From NCBI GenBank assembly GCA_023411795.1, contig JAEYOK010000035.1, forward strand, positions 186,001 through 250,000: a stretch of 64,000 bases of DNA. Direction: 5' to 3'. How positions within the stretch are numbered: position 1 is the first letter of the stretch; the number at the start of each line of letters is the position of its first letter. This document shows, piece after piece, positions 8,446 through 17,653 of this stretch. The translations under genes were made by a program, and so were the position numbers. Below the pieces are notes generated by a model, which was not told the DNA's origin, did no database searches, and saw only the letters and a list, made by a program, of their open reading frames with translations. The stretch is from Bacillota bacterium (GTDB lineage Bacteria > Bacillota > Clostridia > DSM-8532).

Positions 8446-10812
8446 CTACTCAATGATAGCAATACTCTTTGCCATACAACAAGCTTTGATGTCACCTATT
8501 GTTAGCTTGAATAACTCCGCTGTTTTACTACTCGTAGAAATATGAAGCTCCTCCATTTCACTCTTCATAGAGAGATTGTTTTCAGACTTATATTTCCTAG
8601 TTTCAGCAATAATGCCTTTTAGCTCCTCTCCAAAAAGAATGATTTCTTCATCAAATGATTTTTCCTGTTCCCACATAAGCTTGTGTAACGAAACACTCTT
8701 TTCATGCTGTCTAAAAAACTCCTGATATATGAATTCTGTTATATGAGGGACATAAACAGCATATAGCTTTAGAATGTTGATCATGCAATAATATAGAGCA
8801 CATTGTGCTGATTGCCTCTCTTTATAACCATGCTTCTCTGGCTGATAAAGGCGTTCCTTAACAATTTCCAGATAATAATCACAGAAATCCTTCCAGAAGA
8901 ATTCATCAATCTCATGTCTGGCCGGTCCTATTTCATACTGGTCAAGGAGTTTTCCTGCATTGATAATGGTCTGCCTACATCTCTCTTTTATCCATATGTC
9001 AACAGGCATAAAACTTCCGGAATTATCAAGATCAATATCCTGCAAATGAGATATTGAGAACTTGGAAGCGTTCCAAAGCTTTGTAATAAATCTTTTTGCA
9101 ATACCTAATTCATCTGCTGAGAAAAATGTATCTGTTCCAAGCTTTGAATTAGCCGCCCAATACCTTATAACATCGGCAGAATGATTTTCAATAAGCAATT
9201 TTGGTGATAAGTCTGAGTTACTCTTTGATTTGCTAATCTTCTCCCCCTTTTTTGCAAGAACAAATCCGCAAACCATTATATCCTTCCAGGGAATTTCTCC
9301 TGTATGATAGAGGCTTTTAACTATAGTATAAAACGCCCAAGTACGTATGATTTCATGGGCCTGAGTTCTCAAACTCATAGGTAAAAGCCTGTCGGAAATA
9401 TCATCCTTCTCTTCCCACTTCGCATTTATCTGCGGTGTTACTGATGAAGTTGCCCATGTGTCAAAAACAGATTTTTCAGGCTCAAATTCAACACACCCGC
9501 ATGAGCAAGGCCCTTCAGGTTTTGATTCAAGAGGATTTACCGGCAGCATTTCCTCATCTGCAATAATAACCTTACCGCAATTTTTACAGTACCATATTGG
9601 AAAAGGAACTCCAAAATAGCGCTGACGGGATATACACCAATCCCATTTGAGATTCTCAACCCAAGAAATATATCGATTCTTCATTTGCTGCGGATACCAG
9701 TTAATGCTGTCTGCAGCTTTTAAGAACAAATCCTTATTGCTGAGGATGTCGATATACCATTGCCTTGAAGGTATAATCTCAATTTCCTTACCGCAGCGTT
9801 CGTGAACGGCGACCGTATGGGTAATGTTTTCTGAATCAGAAAGCAATCCTTTTTCTGAAAGCAGGTTAATGATCTGCCTTCTGGCTGCAGTAACCTTAAG
9901 CCCTCCGATCATCGGAACACCTTCATCTATTTTACCATCGGGTAAAATGACCTTCCTAAAGGGCAATTTATGTGTATCATACCACTCAACATCTGTACTG
10001 TCACCAAAAGTTGCGCACATGACCGCTCCCGTTCCTTTAGCTATATCAACTTTTTCGTCAGCTAAAATAGGAATTTCATAATCATATAAAGGAACGATGG
10101 CTTTCTTACCTATAAATTTGGTGTATCTTTCATCCTTCGGATTGACAAATAGGCAAACACATCCATACAACAGTTCCGGCCTTGTTGTTGCAACTAATAA
10201 GCTCTCCTCGCCTACCTTGAAATTAATATAATTAAATGTGGTATCTTTTTCAACCGTGTCCAGCTCTGCCTGAGCAATTGAAGTCTGGCATTCAGTACAC
10301 CATAAAACCGGTGATTCCTTCATATATGCCTTGCCATCTCTCAGAAGTTTAATAAAAGATTTTTGCGATATTCGCTGAACCATAGGGTTAATGGTTTCAT
10401 ACTGAAGTGACCAGTCAACTGAAAAGCCCAAAGAATTCCACAAAGCTTTAAACTCTTCTTCATATTTTTCAGAGGTCATAACACACTTTTTAATAAACTC
10501 ACTTCGCGGAAGATTCTTTGCAATTATACCCTCTTCTTTCTCGACAAGTCTTTCTGTCGGTAATCCGTTGTCGTCAAAGCCAAATGGGTAGAAAACATTA
10601 TAACCTTGCATACGTTTAAAACGTGCTATCATCTCTGCCTGTGTGTATGAAAATATGTGCCCAATGTGCAATCTTCCGCTAACAGTTGGAGGTGGAGTGT
10701 CAATTGAATAGATTTCGCTTTTACTTTCAGGATCAAATTTGTAGATGGATTTCTCTTTCCAAAAGTTCTGCATCTCTTTTTCTGTTTTGCTAAAATCGTA
10801 GTTTTTCTGCAT
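8446..10812 (-). CDS. valS: Valyl-tRNA synthetase, short form
   Basis: This 788-residue class I aminoacyl-tRNA synthetase charges tRNA-Val. The signature HIGH sequence is intact inside SGRLHIGHIFS, and the KMSKS loop reads KISKSKSN around residue 515. The N-terminal TPPPTVSG segment is typical of ValS rather than IleS or LeuS. The central CP1 editing insertion is present, and a zinc-ribbon-like part (CKNC and CSCGC) precedes SVFDTWATSS. Most bacterial ValS proteins are near 880 residues and end with a coiled-coil tRNA-binding arm; this one ends without it, as in archaeal-type or secondary ValS enzymes. A T-box leader upstream supports the aminoacyl-tRNA synthetase call and implies control by uncharged tRNA-Val. 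Confidence 0.93.
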   Translation of the reverse strand: MQKNYDFSKTEKEMQNFWKEKSIYKFDPESKSEIYSIDTPPPTVSGRLHIGHIFSYTQAEMIARFKRMQGYNVFYPFGFDDNGLPTERLVEKEEGIIAKNLPRSEFIKKCVMTSEKYEEEFKALWNSLGFSVDWSLQYETINPMVQRISQKSFIKLLRDGKAYMKESPVLWCTECQTSIAQAELDTVEKDTTFNYINFKVGEESLLVATTRPELLYGCVCLFVNPKDERYTKFIGKKAIVPLYDYEIPILADEKVDIAKGTGAVMCATFGDSTDVEWYDTHKLPFRKVILPDGKIDEGVPMIGGLKVTAARRQIINLLSEKGLLSDSENITHTVAVHERCGKEIEIIPSRQWYIDILSNKDLFLKAADSINWYPQQMKNRYISWVENLKWDWCISRQRYFGVPFPIWYCKNCGKVIIADEEMLPVNPLESKPEGPCSCGCVEFEPEKSVFDTWATSSVTPQINAKWEEKDDISDRLLPMSLRTQAHEIIRTWAFYTIVKSLYHTGEIPWKDIMVCGFVLAKKGEKISKSKSNSDLSPKLLIENHSADVIRYWAANSKLGTDTFFSADELGIAKRFITKLWNASKFSISHLQDIDLDNSGSFMPVDIWIKERCRQTIINAGKLLDQYEIGPARHEIDEFFWKDFCDYYLEIVKERLYQPEKHGYKERQSAQCALYYCMINILKLYAVYVPHITEFIYQEFFRQHEKSVSLHKLMWEQEKSFDEEIILFGEELKGIIAETRKYKSENNLSMKSEMEELHISTSSKTAELFKLTIGDIKACCMAKSIAIIE

Positions 10813-10842
10813 GGTAATACCTCCTTAATATTTACGAGCACA

Positions 10843-11130
10843 AAACAAAAAATCCGCCTTAAGCTTATTTGCTTAGGGCGGACTATAAACGTCCGTGGTA
10901 CCACCTAAATTCAGATATTTCTATCTGCACTCTGTCAGTACGGGATAACATGCATTCATCCGATACCGCTTTCCTTTTAACGGTGGAAAAATCCGTTGAA
11001 GCCTACTTAGATTATATCTTTTCGGTTCACAGCTCAGAGGCTACTTCCATACTTCCTTCACGAAGATTTACACCAACCATCTTCTCTCTAATGCTTCAGG
11101 ATAAGTATGTACTCCTCCTCATCAACGCCA
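10843..11130 (-). promoter_or_regulatory. T-box riboswitch leader of valS
   Basis: On the minus strand the conserved T-box sequence AGGTGGTACCACGG lies at 10893-10906. It is followed by a terminator stem (10853-10864 with 10871-10882, GTCCGCCCTAAGC type) and a T run. Upstream is a long leader of about 220 bases with a Stem I-like region containing GATGGTTGGTG and, on its 3' side, GTA triplets that could serve as the valine specifier. T-boxes bind uncharged cognate tRNA and switch between terminator and antiterminator. I cannot fix the specifier codon by eye. Confidence 0.9.
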
Positions 11131-11153
11131 TTTTGCTCGTGTTCGTTTACATC

Positions 11154-11182
11154 ATATTAATTTATTGTACTTAAAAAGTCAA
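11154..11182 (-). promoter_or_regulatory. Promoter of the valS T-box transcript
   Basis: On the minus strand TTGACT (11177-11182), a 17-base spacer and TAATAT (11154-11159) lie just upstream of the T-box Stem I. The remaining stretch up to 11365 is AT-rich and shows nothing else I can support except a possible promoter for the next plus-strand gene. Confidence 0.65.
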
Positions 11183-11365
11183 TACTCTTATTTTATAGTG
11201 CGGGGCTATTGAATCAATAACATATATTATATATATTAGTTGTAAATAATAAATTTCAATTCTATATATAAATGAAATTGACATCCTTATGCGAAACACG
11301 TGGAGGCAATTCAATCCTTTTAATAATTTACTAATTAAGACTTATTAATGTGGAGGTAATGTTGG

Positions 11366-12115
11366 ATGAATATAAAATTTGATCCTAATAACAATGTTAT
11401 TAAGCTCTGTATTATGGGGATGAGTTTAGAAGATGGTAGGAAGGTAGAAGAAGCAAGCACGATGTTTCATAAAGCGTGGAATGAAGCAACCGATGATTAT
11501 GAAAAATTTATTGCAGCTTATCATTCAGCTCGTCAGCAAAAGAATATCGTAGACAAATTGAAATGGATGGAAACATCTTTGCAGTATGCGCTAAAGATAA
11601 ATGATGATAATTTAAAGAGTGCATACGCAACGTTATATGTAAATATTGCTCAATGCTATGAGGAGTTGCATGACTCTGATAATGCAAAAAGAAATTATAA
11701 ATTATCTGAGTTATATAAAGGCATGCCTTCTGATAAAGGTCCGTTTTATCATGGGACTAAGGCAGATTTAAAGGTTGGTGATTTACTTACAGCGGGTGGA
11801 GTTTCTAATTACGAGCCTGAGCTTCAAATGAATCATATTTATTTCACAGCTAATCCCAATGGTGCAGGACTTGCAGCTGCATTAGCTAAAGGAGAAGGAA
11901 GAGAACGCGTTTATATAATAGAACCAACAGGTGAATTTGAAGACGATCCTAATGTTACTGACAAAAAATTCCCAGGTAACATAACACGTTCTTATCGCTC
12001 AAAAGAACCTTTAAGAATTATTGGTGAAGAAACAGAGTGGACGAAACTGACAAATGAGGAACTAAGCAAATGGCGCGAAAATTTAGCCAAAAAAAAGGGT
12101 GAAATTATAAACTAA
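11366..12115 (+). CDS. arr: Arr-family (rifampin) NAD+ ADP-ribosyltransferase with N-terminal helical extension
   Basis: The C-terminal half (about residues 126-249) closely follows the Arr family, which inactivates rifamycins by ADP-ribosylation. Visible landmarks are FYHGTKADLKVGDLL, NHIYFTA, YIIEPTGEFEDDPN, and the hallmark DKKFPGN and TRSYRSKEPLRI. Ordinary Arr is about 140 residues. Here about 125 extra N-terminal residues form a helical, TPR-like region with repeated helix pairs (KWMETSLQYAL, YVNIAQCYEEL). ATG at 11366 follows a GGAGG site. The extension could be a regulatory or targeting module, and the natural substrate may not be rifampin. The gene is monocistronic between valS and a convergent hydrolase gene. 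Confidence 0.85.
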   Translation: MNIKFDPNNNVIKLCIMGMSLEDGRKVEEASTMFHKAWNEATDDYEKFIAAYHSARQQKNIVDKLKWMETSLQYALKINDDNLKSAYATLYVNIAQCYEELHDSDNAKRNYKLSELYKGMPSDKGPFYHGTKADLKVGDLLTAGGVSNYEPELQMNHIYFTANPNGAGLAAALAKGEGRERVYIIEPTGEFEDDPNVTDKKFPGNITRSYRSKEPLRIIGEETEWTKLTNEELSKWRENLAKKKGEIIN

Positions 12116-12165
12116 TTTATTGGTAAATATAATCATACAAACATACTGCGTCCAAGAAATAGTTT

Positions 12166-13881
12166 TTAACGCTTTGGACTGCTACCGGTAATGTTAATAT
12201 TGTCAAAATAATTTGGAAGGGTAACTTTAATCCATTGGTCACAGTAGTAGCCAAAATGACTTTCAACAAATAAATTCTTAAGATCGAAGACAGAAGTGCA
12301 CCCCTCTATACAAATCTCTTTTCCATCACTACTTCTAGGGTTTTTATCATAATATGAGGGATATTTGCCATAAGGAGCTAAGTAATCAATTAGTTGCTTA
12401 GCCGAAGGGTAATTTATTGAGCCTTTTTCTTTCAATACCTGCATGATTTCACTGTTTAAGGCATCATATCGCCATTGTATGTCATTAATCTTCATACCCA
12501 GTACCTTGGATGTCCATGGATGCATAGCATATAACTGCATCTCCGGGATAATAAAATGATTTGTTACAAGTATTAGATCATCATAGTTTTCTCTTTGAGG
12601 TGCAAAATAAAATGTGGACGGACAGTTTTTTTCGTTCCAGTTTTTATTGATAAACCCGATTGAATCAAAGGCGTCGGAATATAATGTCTTGTTTGTTGAG
12701 TGCTTTTTATTGTAATAGCTCCATAACTTTTTATTAAAATCCAAATACTCGGAAGGGTACTTATAGTCATTCCAACGAACCATTATTCCATCATGATATT
12801 TTGTAGACTGATGTTGTTTAATGAAAGCCCTATTAGGCATATATGGTTTATTCTCACTTGGTGTAACGCTTAACTCATCATGATCTTTTTGGGTTCTTCC
12901 TGCTTCTATGACACAAGCTCTATCCTGTGTACCGTCAGAAACTATGTAGTTCCATGTTACACCCCGCCTTGTATCACTTACAATTCTTACTATTTCTTCG
13001 CAATCAGCTCCGTGCTGTATACACTCCCGGCACAAAACCAAAGAGTTAACTCCAATGTTTCTAGGATTGCAGTTAAAGCCGGGCGACATATCTACTCCTA
13101 TTGCCGACCCTTTTATATTCATTGCAGAGATGCTTCCGACAATACCGGGAGCGGTTACGCTTACAAATGGATACGAACTTTGACCATTTTCATTGGCTGG
13201 GTTACAAATCAACATTGTGGCCGTTCTATGGAATACTCCTACTGAGGGAAACATGAAGTCCCTACCAAAGTAGTGGCCTCCCCCTGCTAATTGGCCAAAT
13301 ATTGAAAATGCATTGCACATTAACGGAATTTTAAAATCTATAGGTAGTAGTTTGAGTGCTCCAGTCATTAGAAATGTTCCCGTATATACCATGGCAAGAA
13401 TAATATCAAAACCTAAGTTTAAGACCATTAGTTCATTAATAGTAACCTTAGTGCTGGGATTTCGCTCTTTGCAGCCTTCGGCAATTCCGCGTATTTCATC
13501 TTTTATTCCCTGCGGTTGGCTTACAAATGAAGGTTTTACAATAGACATAAGCATACCCCGCAAGGCTTCGCCCAAGAACTTCATCTTTCCGGGATTTTTG
13601 CTGCCTATAAAACTTAAGGCCACTTGATTTGAAAAATCGACCGTCATCTCTTGAATCTGTTTTTCAGCCAGAAATCCTAAAAGGTATCCCATCTCATAAT
13701 GGGTTCCTTCTAAGTAATATACTCTCTTTTTCTCCCCTGTATCATAGTTTAAAGCAGTTCTATGCTCAGCAACCACTCCAAGTCTGCCAAATTTATTAAT
13801 GTGCTCAGTTATGTTATAACCGTCTTTACTAAAAGCTTCTTCTAATTTACGTATGCGAACATCGTCACTTTCAACTGCCAC
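12166..13881 (-). CDS. C45-type/phospholipase B-like Ntn hydrolase
   Basis: This 571-residue protein resembles the Ntn-hydrolase group that includes peptidase family C45 (acyl-CoA:6-APA acyltransferase) and phospholipase B-like enzymes. The segment HYEMGYLLGFLAE is the usual N-terminal feature (a GxxxG near the start). CNAFSIFGQ around residue 190 supplies the likely nucleophilic cysteine, followed by GGGHYFGRDFMFP, and YIVSDGTQDRACVIE is a conserved beta-strand pair. These enzymes cut amide bonds of peptides or lipids; the substrate is unknown. The start is a GTG with an AAAGGA site. A hydrophobic stretch near residue 160 may be buried, and I see no signal peptide. The gene is divergent from the PfkB kinase gene. 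Confidence 0.72.
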   Translation of the reverse strand: MAVESDDVRIRKLEEAFSKDGYNITEHINKFGRLGVVAEHRTALNYDTGEKKRVYYLEGTHYEMGYLLGFLAEKQIQEMTVDFSNQVALSFIGSKNPGKMKFLGEALRGMLMSIVKPSFVSQPQGIKDEIRGIAEGCKERNPSTKVTINELMVLNLGFDIILAMVYTGTFLMTGALKLLPIDFKIPLMCNAFSIFGQLAGGGHYFGRDFMFPSVGVFHRTATMLICNPANENGQSSYPFVSVTAPGIVGSISAMNIKGSAIGVDMSPGFNCNPRNIGVNSLVLCRECIQHGADCEEIVRIVSDTRRGVTWNYIVSDGTQDRACVIEAGRTQKDHDELSVTPSENKPYMPNRAFIKQHQSTKYHDGIMVRWNDYKYPSEYLDFNKKLWSYYNKKHSTNKTLYSDAFDSIGFINKNWNEKNCPSTFYFAPQRENYDDLILVTNHFIIPEMQLYAMHPWTSKVLGMKINDIQWRYDALNSEIMQVLKEKGSINYPSAKQLIDYLAPYGKYPSYYDKNPRSSDGKEICIEGCTSVFDLKNLFVESHFGYYCDQWIKVTLPNYFDNINITGSSPKR

Positions 13882-14050
13882 AATTTTATTCCTTTGGATG
13901 AGTTTCAGTATTAGTTTAATTTATGAATTATATTAAAGAGATAGTATTCAAATAAAATAAATCAATCAAGAAACTCGAAAAGCATTTTTCTCTTAACAAA
14001 TCCTAGATTTTTGATATGATAATAGTGATATTTATTCCTTGGGGGTACTT

Positions 14051-14959
14051 ATGAAAAAAATATTGGTTTCCGGATTGACTAACATCGAAACTACATTAAA
14101 AATTGAAGGGTTTCCGTTGAACTATAACCCTGTTAATTATCCGTTTTTTGGTGTATCTACCTCTGTTTCAGGTGTTGGCGTGAACCTTGCAAAAGCGCTA
14201 ACAACCTTGGGAGATGATATTTGTTTTATGACTATTTTGGGTAGAGACAATCTGGGTGAAATGGCCTTAAAATCTATTCACGATAGTGGTATAGGTACTA
14301 AATTTATACATTATGGTTTACAAGAGATAGCCCAATCTGTCATACTGTATGAACCAAGCGGACGAAGACAGATACATACTGACTTGAAAGATATTCAAGA
14401 ATGTACATACCCCCCGGAATTATTTGTGAAAGCCCTCAAAGAGTGTTCTATCGCCGCTCTATGCAATATCAATTTCTCCAGACCTTACCTTAAAGTAGCT
14501 CGTGATATGGGAATTCAAGTTGCGACTGATGTTCATGTTCTCAAAGATATCCATGATGCTTATAATAAGGATTTTATGACCTATGCAAATATTCTTTTTC
14601 TGAGTAACGAGGGCATTGTTGGAGAACCTGAAGAGTTTGCACAAAAAATAATAGACAAATATGACAATGATATTCTTGTGATCGGCCTTGGGAGCGAAGG
14701 TGCTCTCTTATATGTAAAACAGGATAATTTCATGGGCAGGTTCAAAGCGGTTAAAACAAGAGAAATCGTAAATACCATAGGAGCAGGTGATGCGCTCTTC
14801 TCCTCTTTCCTGCATTTTTACAATAAAACCGGTAATCCATATAATGCAATCAAAAAAGCTATTGTTTTTGCATCTTGGAAGATTGGTGAAAAAGGCGCAG
14901 CCGCAGGCTTCTTAACCGAAGATTCGCTTCATGAACTTTATGAAAAGATCTACAACTAA
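14051..14959 (+). CDS. PfkB-family carbohydrate/nucleoside kinase
   Basis: This 302-residue protein has the fold and ends of the ribokinase/PfkB family. The N-terminal part contains SVSGVGVNLAKALTTLG (sugar-binding di-glycine region), and the C-terminal catalytic motif NTIGAGDALFSSF carries the Asp base and anion hole. It phosphorylates a sugar or nucleoside with ATP; the substrate is not evident. ATG at 14051 is preceded by GGGGGT seven bases upstream; the small in-frame extension to 14039 would start inside that site. A TTAACA ... TATGAT pair upstream (spacing 16) may be the promoter. Confidence 0.85.
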   Translation: MKKILVSGLTNIETTLKIEGFPLNYNPVNYPFFGVSTSVSGVGVNLAKALTTLGDDICFMTILGRDNLGEMALKSIHDSGIGTKFIHYGLQEIAQSVILYEPSGRRQIHTDLKDIQECTYPPELFVKALKECSIAALCNINFSRPYLKVARDMGIQVATDVHVLKDIHDAYNKDFMTYANILFLSNEGIVGEPEEFAQKIIDKYDNDILVIGLGSEGALLYVKQDNFMGRFKAVKTREIVNTIGAGDALFSSFLHFYNKTGNPYNAIKKAIVFASWKIGEKGAAAGFLTEDSLHELYEKIYN

Positions 14960-14971
14960 AATAAACTATTG

Positions 14972-16138
14972 CTAATCCACATTAAACTCATCTGTTGTTG
15001 GTAAATTGTCCCATATATTACCATCTGAGCGGTAATACTTTCTTTCTATAGAACCATCTTTTTTTGTATAGTCTATAACGAAAACCTGCTCTTTTTCGAC
15101 TTGCATAATATAATTGTTATACGGCAATCCATAACCTGTTTTAGGGTTTTCCTTGAAATCATCATATGCATTTTCTAAGCGCCAGAACTCCCTGCTCGTA
15201 TAAGCGTCGGACCAGCTCATACCCTCATTCCCAAAATATGACGCTTTATATTCTTTTCCATTTATTTTAATAGTATCAATTCTAATTGGCTCATTTGCTA
15301 TCCAGGATAAATCCTCCGAATAGATATTATCACCGTAACGTTCTTTTAATTGTTTTGCCATGCATGGAACCGAATTGGTATTATCTAATGCATCAAGTCC
15401 TGTATGGGCTGCGCCATAAATTCCCATAATTTCCTCGCCATCTAATTTGTCAAATTCACGAATAAAATTCTCAACCATCTTGTTCTCTCGATACACATGA
15501 TCATCGTTTGTAGTATAAATTATGCCTTGCTCAATTACTTCTTTGGTCAGTAAATATTGCTCAGAATCTTTTAGTTTATTAAGTTCAAGATATTTTAAGT
15601 ATCTTATCCCTGTAGTATTGTTTTGATGACCGACATCAGTGCCATGTAAGATTGTTTCAGGGCATTCTTTTTTTATATTTTGATAAAACTTCTTAATTAA
15701 AATATTATAAGCAAGTGTACCCTTCCAATCTTCATATAAGGCATCAAGTATGCCGTCGTTGTCCGATTTCATCCAAATGTTTAAATATTCTGTGGTATAG
15801 TACGGCAACTCGACAAATAAATGCCTCATATTATTGTTGTGATAGTAATCCCGCCATAGTTCAAACTCTTTATTGAGGATATCTTCTACACCATGAATTT
15901 CCCCGTATAAGTAAATCTTTCCTTGAGACGGTGTGGGCTCACTTACATCGCCCTGTGGAGTATTAGTAGGAGAAGCTGATATATTGCCTTGCGGAGTCTT
16001 CGTAGGAGATGTTGATATATCGTCTTGTGGAGTATTAATTGGAGATGCTGATATATCACCAGGTACTGAACTTTCTGCACAACCGGACAAAAGCGTAAGT
16101 ATAATAAGCATAATAAATAATACTCTTATGCTTCTCAT
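14972..16138 (-). CDS. Lipoprotein with ChaN/EreA/TraB-like domain and Pro-Thr repeat linker
   Basis: This 388-residue exported lipoprotein has a hydrophobic N-terminus ending in the lipobox LLSGC with Cys20 as the acylation site. A spacer follows with three near-perfect 12-residue repeats (SASPTNTPQGD type). The folded part opens with YLYGEIHGVED and includes FVELPYYT and IMGIYGAAHTGLD. GExHG with a later GxxH is the pattern of the ChaN/erythromycin esterase-like/TraB superfamily, a metal- or heme-linked hydrolase fold. The function is not known, and an enzyme on the outer face of the membrane is plausible. ATG follows AAGGAG. The gene is convergent with the PfkB kinase, leaving only 12 bases between the stops. 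Confidence 0.7.
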   Translation of the reverse strand: MRSIRVLFIMLIILTLLSGCAESSVPGDISASPINTPQDDISTSPTKTPQGNISASPTNTPQGDVSEPTPSQGKIYLYGEIHGVEDILNKEFELWRDYYHNNNMRHLFVELPYYTTEYLNIWMKSDNDGILDALYEDWKGTLAYNILIKKFYQNIKKECPETILHGTDVGHQNNTTGIRYLKYLELNKLKDSEQYLLTKEVIEQGIIYTTNDDHVYRENKMVENFIREFDKLDGEEIMGIYGAAHTGLDALDNTNSVPCMAKQLKERYGDNIYSEDLSWIANEPIRIDTIKINGKEYKASYFGNEGMSWSDAYTSREFWRLENAYDDFKENPKTGYGLPYNNYIMQVEKEQVFVIDYTKKDGSIERKYYRSDGNIWDNLPTTDEFNVD

Positions 16139-16217
16139 ATCAATCTCCTTCTATTTTTATATTCTCTCGGCAGATACACCTGATTTTCCAAATAAAGGCT
16201 TTGCTTTCGCAACTGTG

Positions 16218-16865
16218 CTATATAATTGTGTAACCACCATTCATAATAATTGCATCCAGCTTCCTTCCGGCTTTACACATACTACATTCACTAGTATTAA
16301 AAATTCGATAACCGGGAATGTCCTCATCAGTGAATAAAGAGAAAATTTCATGTTCCATTTTTTCAGGGTAAGCGTTAAATAATGCTGATATTCCAACTAA
16401 ATTGCCGCCATAATAGGAGAGGCATTCCAATGCACTTTTAATGGATATTCCGCTTGATATGGAAGAAACTAACAAAAGTATATTTTGGTCAGTAATTAGT
16501 TCCTGCATATTACTTTGAAACATCAACTTTTTGTTAACATTATACATTGGAGTAACTACATAAATTTCTTTACCACAATTTATAGCTGATACCCCTTCTT
16601 TTAAAAGCTCATCAGCCATATATGCACCGATTACTTCTGTCCCTTCCATGCATACAATAGTATCCACAAGTGTACTGGTTAAATAAGGTAATGCTAATTC
16701 TACCGCAACTTCTCTTGCTAGAGATGAATTGGTTTTTAAGTTATCCAAATCGAGATAATGGTTAAGATGAGAGTGACTAGTAGTGAAATGACCCGGTAAT
16801 ACATTCATGGTTATTGCCGGATTTTTAGTAAGTGAAACAGTAAAAGTTTTACTCTTCATTTTCAT
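16218..16865 (-). CDS. Phosphoribosyltransferase-like protein
   Basis: This 215-residue protein is related in layout to orotate-type phosphoribosyltransferases. A helix-strand block (VDTIVCMEGTEVIGAYMADELL) is followed by ILLLVSSISSGISIKSALECLSYYGG, which occupies the place of the PRPP-binding loop. In true enzymes that loop begins with two acidic residues (DDxxxTG); here both are replaced by serines, so catalysis is doubtful and a regulatory or altered role is likely. A CSMCKAG pair near the C-terminus could bind metal. The first ATG (16865) lies close to AGGAG and the next in-frame ATG (16859) has better spacing, so either may be used. A dyad overlaps the promoter region upstream. Confidence 0.55.
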   Translation of the reverse strand: MKMKSKTFTVSLTKNPAITMNVLPGHFTTSHSHLNHYLDLDNLKTNSSLAREVAVELALPYLTSTLVDTIVCMEGTEVIGAYMADELLKEGVSAINCGKEIYVVTPMYNVNKKLMFQSNMQELITDQNILLLVSSISSGISIKSALECLSYYGGNLVGISALFNAYPEKMEHEIFSLFTDEDIPGYRIFNTSECSMCKAGRKLDAIIMNGGYTII

Positions 16866-16898
16866 ACTCTCCTATCTCATTTTTTAATTTTTACATAC

Positions 16899-16930
16899 AA
16901 GTCTATAATTTCATTATAGAATATAGACTT
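16899..16930 (-). promoter_or_regulatory. Dyad operator overlapping a TATAAT box upstream of the PRTase-like gene
   Basis: The arms AAGTCTATA (16899-16907) and TATAGACTT (16922-16930) form a perfect 9-bp inverted repeat with a 14-base centre. On the minus strand TATAAT lies inside the dyad. This is the usual look of an operator that covers a -10 box. The regulator is unknown. Confidence 0.45.
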
Positions 16931-16974
16931 ATAAAACATTACCTTCTTCCTTACTTTTTAAAAAGATTAATGTG

Positions 16975-17643
16975 CTATAACTTTATCAAGATACCGTCAC
17001 GCATCTGATATGTAACGTCCATCATATCTAGTACTTCCGTATCGTGGGTAACCACCACAATACAATAGTTGCGTTCATGGGCAAGACGTGCAAGCAGATC
17101 GATGATATTGCGTGCGGTAGTACTGTCAAGATTGCCTGTGGGTTCATCTGCAAGCATAAGGCTCGTGTCCATGGCTAGTGCCCGCGCTATGGCGACACGT
17201 TGTTGCTCGCCCCCCGAAAGCATGGAAGGAAAGCGATTGAACACCGCATCTGGCAAGTCGACGCTTCTAATATACTCCTCGGCGCGTTTTTTTGCATCCC
17301 TCGGACGTATACCGTGCAGCTCCATTGGATACATTACATTTTCCAGAGCTGTCAAGAGTGGAAAGAGTCGAAAGCTCTGGTAGATCATGGCCACATCGTT
17401 ACGTCTGAATGCATCTAGGTCCATCTTACGTGTGGAAGCTCCCCGAAAGAGCACATCTCCTTCATTGGGCACATCCAGCCCCGCCATAAGAGAAAGCATA
17501 GTAGATTTTCCACTACCACTCTTACCGACAATAGCATATATTTGGCCCTGTTCAAACGCGCAGTTAACGTCCTTCAACGCCTCCACGGTTTGGTATTTGT
17601 TACTGTACGCATAGCGTACCGACTGAAGGGTAAGGATACTCAT
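16975..17643 (-). CDS. ABC transporter ATP-binding protein (MacB/LolD type)
   Basis: This 222-residue ATPase has Walker A GKSGSGKST, a Q-loop MIYQSFRLFP, the signature LSGGEQQRVAIARAL, Walker B LMLADEPTGNLDS and the H-loop VVTHD. The LSGGEQQR plus DEPTGNLD combination marks the MacB/LolD/FtsE group that drives mechanotransmission permeases. ATG at 17643 follows AGGAGGCAG; upstream extension is part of the permease gene. It lies ten bases downstream of the large permease gene, and the two form one exporter. Confidence 0.93.
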   Translation of the reverse strand: MSILTLQSVRYAYSNKYQTVEALKDVNCAFEQGQIYAIVGKSGSGKSTMLSLMAGLDVPNEGDVLFRGASTRKMDLDAFRRNDVAMIYQSFRLFPLLTALENVMYPMELHGIRPRDAKKRAEEYIRSVDLPDAVFNRFPSMLSGGEQQRVAIARALAMDTSLMLADEPTGNLDSTTARNIIDLLARLAHERNYCIVVVTHDTEVLDMMDVTYQMRDGILIKL

Positions 17644-17653
17644 ACTGCCTCCT

